Origin: Chloroflexota bacterium
GTDB lineage: Bacteria > Chloroflexota > Anaerolineae > UBA1429
DNA length: 64,000 nucleotides
Direction of reading: 5' to 3'
Assembly: GCA_012729455.1 (NCBI GenBank)
Contig: JAAYDC010000014.1
Location: 36,692 to 100,691, forward strand
Position numbers and translations under genes: made by a program. The notes beneath the pieces were generated by a model. That model did not search any database. It was given only the letters and a program-made list of their open reading frames with translations, and was not told where the DNA came from. Below are positions 1-8,495 of the stretch, piece by piece. Position 1 is the first letter of the stretch, and each line of letters opens with the position of its first letter.

Positions 1-90
1 CAACTACATTTCGGCGCACGCCCGGTATTTCAGACCGGCCTAGCTGCACAACAGGCAGTGGGCAGCCAGCCTGATCCCCCTGATGATATG

Positions 91-1098
91 CTAATTCAAA
101 TCCTGTACAAATGATAAGAGCACTTTACCGGTGGCTTGGGCATCAAAGGCAGCGTAGGCCTCGGCAGCCTGAGCGATCGGATAGCGGTGCGTTATCAGGC
201 GGTCTGCCGGAAAGCCCTGGCGGTAGAGGGCCAGCATCTCGGAAAATTCGCTGGTAAAGCAGAACCACGAACCAAACACGGTGATATCGCGGCGGATCAG
301 ATCCTCGCTGGGAGATAACGAAAGGGGCCCCTGTTCGCCATTGACAGCCACCACCCCGCCAGTGCGCACCGCCTGCAGGGCTTGTTTGAACGTTATGGGT
401 TTGCCAGCCGCCTCGATGCAGACATCCGGCCCCGCCCCATCGGTGAGTTCGCGCAGGTGCGCGGGAGCGTCGCCGTCGGAAGAATCAATCGCCTCAGCAG
501 CCCCCAGTTCGCGAGCCAGAGCACACCGATCGGCTGAGGGCTCGACCACGATCACCTGGCGTCCCAAGTAGGATTGCATCATCACATTGCCCAGGCCGAT
601 CGGCCCAGCCCCAAAGATCGCAACACTCCGGATCTCGGGCGCCTGCAGACGGCGGCTGGTGTGGTAGGGCACACCGATGCCATCACCCGCCAGCAGCACC
701 CCCACCTCCCACGAGACGTCGTCAGGCAGCGGAATGCAGCTGTGCGCTTTGGTGAGGGCATATTCAGCATGGCTCGAGCCGTACACGGCGTGCTGCGCAC
801 ACCAGGTAAAGCGCCCGGCTCGACAATCGGCGCAGGTGCCGCAGCCCGAAAGGGCGTGAACTCCCACGCGCTGGCCAACTTGCAGCCCCTCCACGCCTTC
901 ACCCAGCTGAGCCACCCAACCGGCTGATTCGTGGCCCGGGTTGCCCTTGGGGCTGCCATCATGGCGATAGGTGTGCATTTCGCTGCCGCAGATCACTGAG
1001 ACAGCCGTGCGCACCACCACTTCCTGGGGACCTGGCTGCGGAATAGGGACGTCAATCAGCGCCACCTGACGGTCGCCCAGCATCTGTAAACTCTTCAT
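91..1098 (-). CDS. Zinc-dependent alcohol/polyol dehydrogenase (MDR family)
   Basis: This is a 335-residue cytoplasmic medium-chain dehydrogenase that should oxidise an alcohol or polyol with NAD(P). The catalytic zinc site is visible as C37 and the GHE triplet at 55-57. Structural zinc cysteines lie at C86, C89, C92 and C100. A Rossmann motif GAGPIGLG lies near residue 165. Length is normal for sorbitol/threonine dehydrogenase relatives. An AAGGAG ribosome site precedes the ATG. The gene is divergent from the UROD-like gene at 1227 and close to sugar genes, so a sugar alcohol or sugar acid substrate is plausible, but the exact substrate cannot be read from the sequence. Confidence 0.9.
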   Translation of the reverse strand: MKSLQMLGDRQVALIDVPIPQPGPQEVVVRTAVSVICGSEMHTYRHDGSPKGNPGHESAGWVAQLGEGVEGLQVGQRVGVHALSGCGTCADCRAGRFTWCAQHAVYGSSHAEYALTKAHSCIPLPDDVSWEVGVLLAGDGIGVPYHTSRRLQAPEIRSVAIFGAGPIGLGNVMMQSYLGRQVIVVEPSADRCALARELGAAEAIDSSDGDAPAHLRELTDGAGPDVCIEAAGKPITFKQALQAVRTGGVVAVNGEQGPLSLSPSEDLIRRDITVFGSWFCFTSEFSEMLALYRQGFPADRLITHRYPIAQAAEAYAAFDAQATGKVLLSFVQDLN

Positions 1099-1165
1099 GG
1101 TGGACTCCTTGATGGGATACGCCCATTATAGCCCGCTACAGGGCGCCGGCAACCGACCGGCACCC

Positions 1166-1194
1166 TTGCACGCTCACAGCGATCGGTTTATACT
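1166..1194 (+). promoter_or_regulatory. Sigma-70-type promoter for the UROD-like gene
   Basis: A TTGCAC -35 box (1166-1171) and a TATACT -10 box (1189-1194) are separated by 17 bp and lie about 30 bp upstream of the ATG at 1227. Confidence 0.6.
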
Positions 1195-1226
1195 GCGCGC
1201 TAAGCATCTGCTGGGGAGCCTGCCGC

Positions 1227-2222
1227 ATGAACCATATCGAACGATTCCGCGCCGTGATGGAGTTCAAACCTGTTGACCGACTGCCGCGCTGGGAGTGGGC
1301 CACCTGGTGGGACCAGACCATCAAGCGCTGGTGGGGCGAAGGCCTGCCGAACGAACTCACGGATACTTTTGATATCGAGGTGTATTTTGGGCTCGACCCG
1401 ATCAAGCAGTTCTGGATCAGCCCACGGGGCAAGGGTCTGCCGAATCCGGAGGTGCATGGGGCCGGCATCGTCGCCAGTACCGAGGAATATGAGCGCGTAC
1501 TGCCGCACCTCTTTCCGAACCACGATGAGCTCTACCTCTCCATGCAGCCCTGGGGCGAGCGCCAGGCTCGCGGCGAGGCCGTCATCTGGGCTACTTATGA
1601 CGGCTTTTTCTGGTTCCCGCGCACCCTCTTTGGCATCGAACCGCATATGTATGCCTTTTACGACCATCCCGAGCTGATGCATCGCATGTGCCAGGGGCAG
1701 ACCGATTTCATCCTCCGGTCGCTGGAGCAGATGGCGCCCTATTGTGTGCCCACCTTTATCACCATGGCCGAAGATATGTCCTACAATCACGGGCCAATGC
1801 TCTCCAAGGAGCTGTTTGACGAGTTCATAGCACCCTACTATCGCCAGATTGTGCCGGTGCTGGAACAGATGAACATCATCCCGATTATTGATTCGGATGG
1901 CGACATCACCCGCATGGTGCCCTGGTTTGCCGAAGTCGGTGTGCATGGCTTTTTGCCGCTTGAGCGTCAGGCCGGCGTGGATGGTATGCAACTGCGCCAG
2001 ATGGACCCGAGATTGCTGATCATCGGCCACTTTGACAAAATGACCATGCCGCTGGGACGCGAGGCGATGCGTGCCGAGTTCGAGCGTCTGCTGCCGTTGA
2101 TGCGCACGGGCGGGTATATCCCCGGAGTCGACCACCAGACCCCGCCGGGCGTCTCACTTGAGCAGTACCGCATCTACCTCGAGCTGCTCAACGAATATAC
2201 GGTGCTGGGCGCCCAAGCCTAG
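1227..2222 (+). CDS. Uroporphyrinogen decarboxylase-like (UROD/MtaA superfamily) protein
   Basis: This 331-residue protein belongs to the UROD superfamily, a TIM-barrel family holding haem biosynthesis HemE and corrinoid/coenzyme M methyltransferases such as MtaA and CmuA. The N-terminal pattern of a short helix followed by PVDRLPRWEW and the late HQTPPGVS segment are typical of family members in anaerobes. No haem genes are nearby; neighbours are sugar transport and dehydrogenase genes. A methyl transfer or unknown decarboxylase role is therefore more likely than haem synthesis, but this is an inference. A GGGGAG ribosome site precedes the ATG. A relative lies at 39291. Confidence 0.8.
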   Translation: MNHIERFRAVMEFKPVDRLPRWEWATWWDQTIKRWWGEGLPNELTDTFDIEVYFGLDPIKQFWISPRGKGLPNPEVHGAGIVASTEEYERVLPHLFPNHDELYLSMQPWGERQARGEAVIWATYDGFFWFPRTLFGIEPHMYAFYDHPELMHRMCQGQTDFILRSLEQMAPYCVPTFITMAEDMSYNHGPMLSKELFDEFIAPYYRQIVPVLEQMNIIPIIDSDGDITRMVPWFAEVGVHGFLPLERQAGVDGMQLRQMDPRLLIIGHFDKMTMPLGREAMRAEFERLLPLMRTGGYIPGVDHQTPPGVSLEQYRIYLELLNEYTVLGAQA

Positions 2223-2267
2223 GAGCCGAGGCGTACCAATCTTGCTTGTGGGAGTACAGGCTATATT

Positions 2268-2291
2268 GGGTATCCAGCGGCGCGGATACCC
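2268..2291 (+). terminator. Hairpin after the UROD-like gene
   Basis: A perfect 8-bp inverted repeat (GGGTATCC / GGATACCC, 8-nt loop) lies 46 bp past the stop and is followed by a short T run. It is a likely transcription terminator, weak by its short T tract. Confidence 0.5.
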
Positions 2292-2555
2292 ATGCCTTTT
2301 GGCGCGAGCCGCACATACCCCTTTTTATACACACTGGTGTCACCCATCCCTCACGCCTCTTTCCTTAAGCACGCCGCGCCGGCGTGCGCCGCTCTCTGCA
2401 GCCGACGCACCTGCATTTTCATTTGCGGGGCAACCGAGCGGTCTTGCCTTGCGCTATCTGGCGGACCTGCAGCTCTCCGACAGAGATGGCTGCAGCCAGC
2501 CTGGCCTGAGGAGTACGTATTTTGGACGAGTGGCATACGCTGATCAATGTAGAAC

Positions 2556-2585
2556 TTGACCAAAACGCGCATACCAGTGTATAAT
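2556..2585 (+). promoter_or_regulatory. Strong sigma-70-type promoter of the family 5 ABC operon
   Basis: TTGACC (2556-2561) and a perfect TATAAT (2580-2585) are 18 bp apart. This is the best promoter match in the first 10 kb and would drive the solute-binding protein gene at 2810. Confidence 0.7.
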
Positions 2586-2589
2586 CGGT

Positions 2590-2809
2590 TTTGTCTTTTA
2601 TCCCATTTATCTCGTTTAGCGATGCCCTGCTTTGGTTTAATGCAGATGGTATCTGAGGTGAAATGGTCGGCCCGGCATGAGGGATACCCTCACGTCTGGC
2701 TGCGAAAGGAGGGTCGCCTCTGCAAGACAAGGCTTGGTTAGCAACCGGTAACGGTGAGCCAAGTTTTGTAACTTGGTGTTCTGGATCGCACTATACCTAG
2801 GAGGATGTA
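2590..2809 (+). other. Long 5' leader of the ABC operon
   Basis: About 220 nt lie between the predicted transcription start and the ATG at 2810. The leader contains a 7-bp hairpin at 2759-2776 (CCAAGTT / AACTTGG) just before the AGGAGG ribosome site. I recognise no known riboswitch class. The rest of the gap from 2292 to 2555 holds no gene I can support. Confidence 0.35.
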
Positions 2810-4609
2810 ATGAGGTCTTTCAAACATTGGTCGGGCATTATTGCCCTCGTATTGGTCCTGTCGATGCTTCTCACCGCCTGCACGCCGCAGGCCGCGCCGA
2901 CCGCTGCCGCTGAGGGTGAGCCTACCGCCAAACCTGAGCCGACCGCCGAACCCACGAAAGAGGCAGAGCCCGAGGCTGAGCCGACCGCCGCAGAGCCGGT
3001 CGAAAAAGTGCTGCGCATCAATGAAGGGTCCTACCCCGATATCATCGACCCGCAGCGCTCTTCGTATGTGGGTGAGATTGGTCACCTCCAGTTGATCTAT
3101 GAGGGACTGACCACCTTTGACACCGATCTCGAGACGGTACCCGGCGCCGCTGAATCGTGGGAATACAACGATGACGCCACCGAGCTGACCTTTACCCTGC
3201 GCGAGGGGTTACAGTACAGCGATGGTTCGCCCTTGAACGCCATGCGCTTCAAGTTCTCGATCATGCGCAACATCGACCCGAATACCGCCGGTGAGTACTC
3301 GTACATCACCGACTATATCCTCGGTGCTGCCGAGTGGCGCAGCTCGGACCCGACTGACGCTGCCGCTTACGACGCTGCTAAGGCCGTCGTAGATGGCAAC
3401 GTTCAAGCGTACAAGATGGACGGCACCACCGTGTGCGACAGCTACGACGACACGGATTGCCGCATCCTGACAGTCAAACTCGGTCAGCCCACGCCCTACA
3501 TGCACACTGTGCTGGGCATCTGGGTCGCCTACCCAGCTAAAGAAGAGAACATCACCGAAGGCGGGGAGAACTGGTGGAACTCGAGCGTGTGGCAGATCGG
3601 CAACGGCCCCTTCATCCTGAAGACGCTTGAGCCGTTCGTGCGCGCCCGCTTCGTGCCCAACCCCAACTACCATGGCGAAAAAGCCAAGGTCGACATCGAG
3701 TACTCGTACATCATCGACTCAGCTATTTCGTTCCAGGCCTACCTGAACGACGAGTTTGACATCGTCGGTCTGGCGTCGGAAGACCTGCAGACCGTCGAAA
3801 GCGATCCCGAGCTCAGTGAGCAGATGTTGATCTATCCGCAGGCCTGCACGTTCGCCCTGCAGTTCAACCTGACCAAAGAACCGTTCAACGATCCGTCGGT
3901 GCGTAAAGCCTTCTCGATGGCCCTCGACCGCGACGCCTATGCCCAAGACGTGCTGGCCGGTCTCGGCACCGGCACGCTCACCTGGATCCCTGAAGGCATC
4001 CCGGGTGCTAACGAAGCCGAAGACCGCTGGGCTTTTGACCCGGAAGCAGCCAAGGCAGAGCTGGCAAACAGCGTTTACGGCTCAGTCGAAGGCCTGCCGC
4101 TAATCACAGCTACCTTTGGCGATTCCCCGCGCAACCGTGTTCGCTGGGAGTGGATGGCCGACAACTTTAAGAAGAACCTGGGTGTCGAGATCGAGTTGAA
4201 CCCGATTGATCCCACCACCTTTACTTCGCTGACTAAGGATACCAGCACCATGCCGCAGATGATCCTGTTGGGTTGGTGCTCGGACTATCCAGATCCTCAG
4301 AACTGGCTGAGCGTGTACTGGTCGAGCAGCTCGGAATTTGCCAAGTCAGTGGCTTACGCCAACCCCGAGTTGGATGCCCTGCTGGCCCAAGCCGACGTCG
4401 AGCTTGATCCGGATGCCCGCCTCAAGATGTATGAGGATGCTCAGGACATGCTGATCGAAGAGCTGCCCGCGGTCATGTTCTATAACCGCGTCAACAGCTT
4501 CCTCGTAAAGCCGTGGGTTACCGGCATCGAAACCACACCGCAGGACGGTGTCTTCCCGGGCCAGTACGCCGCGAATCTGATCGACATCGATACCAGCCTG
4601 CTCCCCTAA
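2810..4609 (+). CDS. ABC transporter solute-binding lipoprotein, family 5
   Basis: This 599-residue lipoprotein captures a peptide or oligosaccharide outside the membrane and passes it to the permeases encoded just downstream. A signal peptide ends in the lipobox LLTAC with the lipid-bearing cysteine at C24. A Pro/Glu/Thr-rich linker follows, then the SBP_bac_5 fold: early segment EGLTTFDTDLETVPGAAESW, later RFKFSIMRN and KAFSMALDRD blocks. The start is fixed by a strong AGGAGG site. Family 5 proteins bind peptides, but many in sugar gene clusters bind oligosaccharides; with GH127 following, an arabinose-containing oligosaccharide is a possible ligand (inference). Confidence 0.93.
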   Translation: MRSFKHWSGIIALVLVLSMLLTACTPQAAPTAAAEGEPTAKPEPTAEPTKEAEPEAEPTAAEPVEKVLRINEGSYPDIIDPQRSSYVGEIGHLQLIYEGLTTFDTDLETVPGAAESWEYNDDATELTFTLREGLQYSDGSPLNAMRFKFSIMRNIDPNTAGEYSYITDYILGAAEWRSSDPTDAAAYDAAKAVVDGNVQAYKMDGTTVCDSYDDTDCRILTVKLGQPTPYMHTVLGIWVAYPAKEENITEGGENWWNSSVWQIGNGPFILKTLEPFVRARFVPNPNYHGEKAKVDIEYSYIIDSAISFQAYLNDEFDIVGLASEDLQTVESDPELSEQMLIYPQACTFALQFNLTKEPFNDPSVRKAFSMALDRDAYAQDVLAGLGTGTLTWIPEGIPGANEAEDRWAFDPEAAKAELANSVYGSVEGLPLITATFGDSPRNRVRWEWMADNFKKNLGVEIELNPIDPTTFTSLTKDTSTMPQMILLGWCSDYPDPQNWLSVYWSSSSEFAKSVAYANPELDALLAQADVELDPDARLKMYEDAQDMLIEELPAVMFYNRVNSFLVKPWVTGIETTPQDGVFPGQYAANLIDIDTSLLP

Positions 4610-4627
4610 GGGAAAAGGTATATCCTT

Positions 4628-4664
4628 CCGGAGGGCGCCCGCGGGCGCCCTCCGGCTTTCTTTT
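4628..4664 (+). terminator. Intercistronic terminator-like hairpin
   Basis: A perfect 13-bp stem (4628-4640 with 4643-4655) and the tract CTTTCTTTT lie between the solute-binding gene and the first permease. It could partly stop transcription or protect the upstream mRNA, giving more binding protein than permease. Confidence 0.75.
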
Positions 4665-4764
4665 GCGCAGTTATGGTGATGGTGCTATTATTAGCGGCTA
4701 ACTGATCAAGATACGGGGCGCCCACCCCGACAAATTCCTGCGCCCAAGCTGACTGGAGGCTTGC

Positions 4765-5763
4765 ATGACGCTACGCTTCATCGCCCGCAGAGCGCTATGG
4801 ACCATCCCGGTGCTCATTTTGATCGCTGTCGTAACGTTTGTTCTGATGCACCTAGCGCCGGGCGGACCTTGGGACAAGGATCCCGGCAAACGCAATGTGG
4901 ATGCCATTACGCTCAAGAACCTCGAGCGCCTCTATGGCCTGGATAAGCCCGCCTGGCGGCAGTTCACCGCCTATATGATCGGCGACTTTGATCATGAAGG
5001 TGAATGGAAGTTTGGTGCTATCGGCGGCAACCTGGGCCCCTCGTACCGCCAGCGCGGTATGACGGTGCAAGATATCCTCTTCAAAGCCCCGGCAGGCAAA
5101 CCCTTTACCGAAAGCCGCTTTGGATATTCGGTGCGGCTGGGGGTGCTGGCGCTCTTCCTGGCCATGATAGTGGGCATCCCATCTGGCGTCATTGCGGCGC
5201 TCAAACAAAACACCTGGATTGACTACCTGGTGACACTGATCACCAACATTGGGGTTTCGGTACCCAACTTTGTGATGGGCATCTTTTTGGTGATCCTCTT
5301 TGCGGTGCAACTCAAGTTAGTACCCGTAGCGCCGCGCACCTGGACGGATCCGCGCGTATGGGTGATCCCCTCCTTTGTGTTGGCGTTTGGCACGATGGCC
5401 TATACCGCGCGCCTGATGCGCTCCAGTATGCTCGAAGTGATGCGCCAGGATTACGTGCGCACCGCACGTGCCAAGGGGTTGTCGGAAACGCGCGTGGTGA
5501 CAATCCACATGCTCAAGAACGCCCTCATCCCGGTAGTGACCATCCTGGGGCCTGCCCTGGCGGGCTTGCTGGTGGGCTCGTTCGTGATCGAATCGATGTT
5601 TGCCTTCCCCGGCATCGGCCGTGAGTTTGTGCAGTCTATCAGCAACCGCGACTATTCCATGATCATGGGCACTACGCTGATCTATGCGGTACTGATTGTG
5701 GCTGCCAACCTGAGCGTCGATGTGGTGTACGGCCTGCTCGATCCGCGCATCAAGATCAAGTAG
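4765..5763 (+). CDS. ABC transporter permease, DppB/OppB type
   Basis: This 332-residue inner membrane protein is one of two permease subunits of the family 5 importer. It has the family layout: an N-terminal transmembrane helix, a long periplasmic loop, then a bundle of five helices. The cytoplasmic EAA loop that contacts the ATPase is visible as RTARAKGLSETRVV followed by LKNALIP near residues 232-255. A TGGAGG ribosome site precedes the ATG. The partner permease starts 9 bp after its stop. No ATPase subunit lies in this operon, so it must come from elsewhere in the genome. Confidence 0.93.
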   Translation: MTLRFIARRALWTIPVLILIAVVTFVLMHLAPGGPWDKDPGKRNVDAITLKNLERLYGLDKPAWRQFTAYMIGDFDHEGEWKFGAIGGNLGPSYRQRGMTVQDILFKAPAGKPFTESRFGYSVRLGVLALFLAMIVGIPSGVIAALKQNTWIDYLVTLITNIGVSVPNFVMGIFLVILFAVQLKLVPVAPRTWTDPRVWVIPSFVLAFGTMAYTARLMRSSMLEVMRQDYVRTARAKGLSETRVVTIHMLKNALIPVVTILGPALAGLLVGSFVIESMFAFPGIGREFVQSISNRDYSMIMGTTLIYAVLIVAANLSVDVVYGLLDPRIKIK

Positions 5764-5772
5764 GAGGAAGCC

Positions 5773-6756
5773 ATGTCGACTGTTGATTACGCCGTTACCG
5801 AACTCTCAGCCGAGGAACAGATCCTTGCGCGCCCGGTCCGCAGCCTGTGGACTGACGCCATGGCGCGCCTCAAGCGCAACCATCTGGCGATCGTCGGGCT
5901 GATCATGATCCTGTTTTTCCTGGTGATTTCCTTTGCCGCGCCCTTGATTGCGCCGCACCCGCCGCTCAAGGTCTATCGCGGCATGTCGCAGCTACCGCCC
6001 GTCTTTGCCAAGGTATCCGAGTCCGGCGTCAAGGCTGACCCGCGCTTTTTCTTTGGCACCGACTCCATCGGCCGTGATGTGCTCTCACGCGTGATCTATG
6101 GCGGGCGCGCATCCATGCTGGTAGGCATCATCCCGGTGACGGTGATCCTGATCATCGGCACGACCATCGGGTTGATCTCGGGTTATGCCGGTGGATGGGT
6201 CGATAACTTGCTGATGCGCCTGACAGACGTGGTTTACGCTTTTCCCGACCTGCTCTTTTACATTTTGCTGATGATCACCCTGCGCGAGACCTATTTTGGG
6301 CGCATGTTAGGCGGCATGCTGCTCTTGTTCCTGGCACTCGCGGTGGTCTCATGGGTGGGAGTAGCCCGCCTGGTTCGCAGCGAGGTGCTCGCGATCAAGG
6401 AAAAGGGCTTTATCGAGGCTGCTCGCAGCGTGGGCGCCAGCAACTCACGCATCATTTTGCGCCACATCCTGCCCAACACGTTGAGCCCACTGATCGTTTG
6501 GGCGGCCTTTTCGATCCCGCGCATGATCATCGTTGAGGCGGTGCTGGGTTATATCGGCATCGGCCTGCGCCTGGAGACCAACGACAACGCCTTTTTCATC
6601 TCCAGCTGGGGCGGGTTGATGTCTACCGGCCAGGCCTCGATCACGTCGCAGCCCTGGGTTTTGCTGACGCCCTCAATCTGCGTGGCGCTGGTGGTGCTCT
6701 CCTTTACCTTTATCGGTGACGGCCTGCGCGACGCCTTTGACCCGCGCATGCGCTAG
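5773..6756 (+). CDS. ABC transporter permease, DppC/OppC type
   Basis: This 327-residue permease pairs with the preceding DppB-like protein. It has a cytoplasmic N-terminus, the conserved FFGTDSIGRDVLSRVIYGGR segment typical of DppC proteins, and an EAA loop (AARSVGASNSRIILRHILPN) near residues 217-236. An AGGAGG site lies in the 9-bp gap after the upstream stop, so the two genes are cotranscribed. The downstream hairpin at 6775 ends the unit. As noted for its partner, no DppD or DppF ATPase genes follow. Confidence 0.93.
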   Translation: MSTVDYAVTELSAEEQILARPVRSLWTDAMARLKRNHLAIVGLIMILFFLVISFAAPLIAPHPPLKVYRGMSQLPPVFAKVSESGVKADPRFFFGTDSIGRDVLSRVIYGGRASMLVGIIPVTVILIIGTTIGLISGYAGGWVDNLLMRLTDVVYAFPDLLFYILLMITLRETYFGRMLGGMLLLFLALAVVSWVGVARLVRSEVLAIKEKGFIEAARSVGASNSRIILRHILPNTLSPLIVWAAFSIPRMIIVEAVLGYIGIGLRLETNDNAFFISSWGGLMSTGQASITSQPWVLLTPSICVALVVLSFTFIGDGLRDAFDPRMR

Positions 6757-6774
6757 ATCCTGAAGGATCACTTT

Positions 6775-6809
6775 ACGAGGCTGCCTAACCGGCAGCCTCG
6801 TGCTATAAT
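6775..6809 (+). promoter_or_regulatory. Hairpin abutting a TATAAT box before the GH127 gene
   Basis: A perfect 11-bp inverted repeat (6775-6785 with 6791-6801) is followed 2 bp later by TATAAT (6804-6809). The hairpin could terminate the permease transcript although no T tract follows, and it fills the place where a -35 box would sit, so it may be an operator for the next gene. Confidence 0.45.
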
Positions 6810-6836
6810 GCGCCCAAGTTGATGATGGAGGTTGCC

Positions 6837-8495
6837 ATGCAGCCGTTACCCTTTGCCGATGTTCGCGTAACCAGCGGATTGCGCTCCCGTGCCCTGCTGA
6901 ACTATGACCGACTGGAACTGCCCAATTATGAGCCGCAAGCCGCTTTTCAGCCGATCGAATACGACTGGCCTGGCGATACTGAAGGCCGTGTATTGATGGC
7001 CTGGATCCTGCTGGCGCAAGCCACCCATCGCGAGCCCAGGTTCCTAGATGCCATGCTGGCCGAGCTGCCTGCTCATTTTAACGAACTCGGCTATATGGGG
7101 CCGATCCTTCCGGATGGCGAATACGACGAACAACAGCTTTCCGGGCATGGCTGGGTGCTGCGCGCCCTGTGCGAGTATTATCTGTGGCGCCCAAATGACC
7201 AGATCCGCGCCATGATGGAGGGCATAATCCGCGGGCTGTTTTTACCGGTGCGCGGTTATTACAAGCTCTATCCCTCGCGCCCCGAAGACCGCTCTTATCA
7301 GGGGCAGGTGATCGGCCAGGCAGCCCGCCGATTGGTGGGCCACTGGTACCCCTCCACCGACATCGGCTCGGGCTTTACCATCCTGGATGGTGCCACGCAG
7401 GCCTATCAGATTCTGCGCTGGCCCGAGCTGGCCGAGGTGATCGAAGAAGGCATCGCCGCCTATGGCGCCATCGACAAGGTCAAAGTATCCTTCCAGACCC
7501 ATTCGACGCTGAGCACCTGCCGTGCTGTGCTGCGTTACTATACCACCGTCGGCCGCGAGCAGGATCTGACGCTGGCGCGTTCGATCTATCAGCTTTACCG
7601 CACCCAGGCGATCACAGCCAACTGGGCCAATTATAACTGGTTCGGACGCCCGCACTGGACGGAACCCTGCGCGGTGATCGACTCATTCATGGTAGCCATG
7701 CAGCTGTGGCAGCACACTGGCGAAACGCCCTACCTCGACGACGCCCAGCGCATCCTCTACAGCGCCCTGGGCTATGGCCAACGCCCCAACGGCGGTTTTG
7801 GCTGTGATACCTGCGCCGGTGCCGGTACGCTCGAGCTACAGCCCTTAAAGGGCTCATTCGAGGCCACCTGGTGCTGCACCATGCGCGGCGGCGAGGGCCT
7901 GGCGCGCGCCATCGAATATTCCCACTGGGTAGATGGCAACCGCCTCTACCTGCCCTATTTTGGCTCAGCCGAAGCCAGGGTGCATTTGAACGCCGGCGAG
8001 TTGACGCTGCACCAGACCAGCGGCTACCCGCTGGAGGGCTTGGTCGAACTTGAGGTTACGGCAAGCCAGCTCAACCAGGCTGCCGGTATTGCGCTCTACA
8101 TACCCGGGTGGATCGATGCCGAGCAGGCGGCACTGAACGTCAACGGCGAGGCTCTCGGCGGCGTGCACGCCGGGCAGTTCGTGGTGCTGGAGCGCCAATG
8201 GCGGGCCGGCGACCGCATCGAACTCGTGCTGCCGCACATCCTGCGCTGCGAAACACCGCCTCCGCACCTGGCGAGTGCCTCAGCGCACGCATTTTGGCAG
8301 GGTCCGCTGATGCTGGGCATCCGCAACCCCGAGCATCTCTACAACCTGCCATGTGATGCAGCCCTCACCAGCCTGGGCGAGGGACGCTACCAGGTGCCCG
8401 GGAGCAGCGCGGTGCTTGCCCCGATCGACGACCTTGCCACTCTCGAGTGGGAAGAAGCCAAGTGCGACAAACGGCAGGTACTCTTTAATGACTGA
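6837..8495 (+). CDS. Beta-L-arabinofuranosidase-like glycoside hydrolase (GH127, DUF1680)
   Basis: This 552-residue protein matches the GH127/DUF1680 family, which removes L-arabinofuranose from plant glycans using a zinc-bound cysteine nucleophile. The zinc and catalytic residues of the characterised family (a Glu-x-Cys and a Cys-Cys pair) are present as E276/C278 in HWTEPC and C346/C347 in TWCCTMRGGEG. An (alpha/alpha)6 barrel makes up most of the chain, followed by a beta-rich C-terminus. No signal peptide is seen, so it acts in the cytoplasm on imported oligosaccharides. The start at 6837 has a GGAGG-like site; an upstream ATG at 6819 is less likely. It overlaps the next gene by 8 bp. Confidence 0.85.
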   Translation: MQPLPFADVRVTSGLRSRALLNYDRLELPNYEPQAAFQPIEYDWPGDTEGRVLMAWILLAQATHREPRFLDAMLAELPAHFNELGYMGPILPDGEYDEQQLSGHGWVLRALCEYYLWRPNDQIRAMMEGIIRGLFLPVRGYYKLYPSRPEDRSYQGQVIGQAARRLVGHWYPSTDIGSGFTILDGATQAYQILRWPELAEVIEEGIAAYGAIDKVKVSFQTHSTLSTCRAVLRYYTTVGREQDLTLARSIYQLYRTQAITANWANYNWFGRPHWTEPCAVIDSFMVAMQLWQHTGETPYLDDAQRILYSALGYGQRPNGGFGCDTCAGAGTLELQPLKGSFEATWCCTMRGGEGLARAIEYSHWVDGNRLYLPYFGSAEARVHLNAGELTLHQTSGYPLEGLVELEVTASQLNQAAGIALYIPGWIDAEQAALNVNGEALGGVHAGQFVVLERQWRAGDRIELVLPHILRCETPPPHLASASAHAFWQGPLMLGIRNPEHLYNLPCDAALTSLGEGRYQVPGSSAVLAPIDDLATLEWEEAKCDKRQVLFND

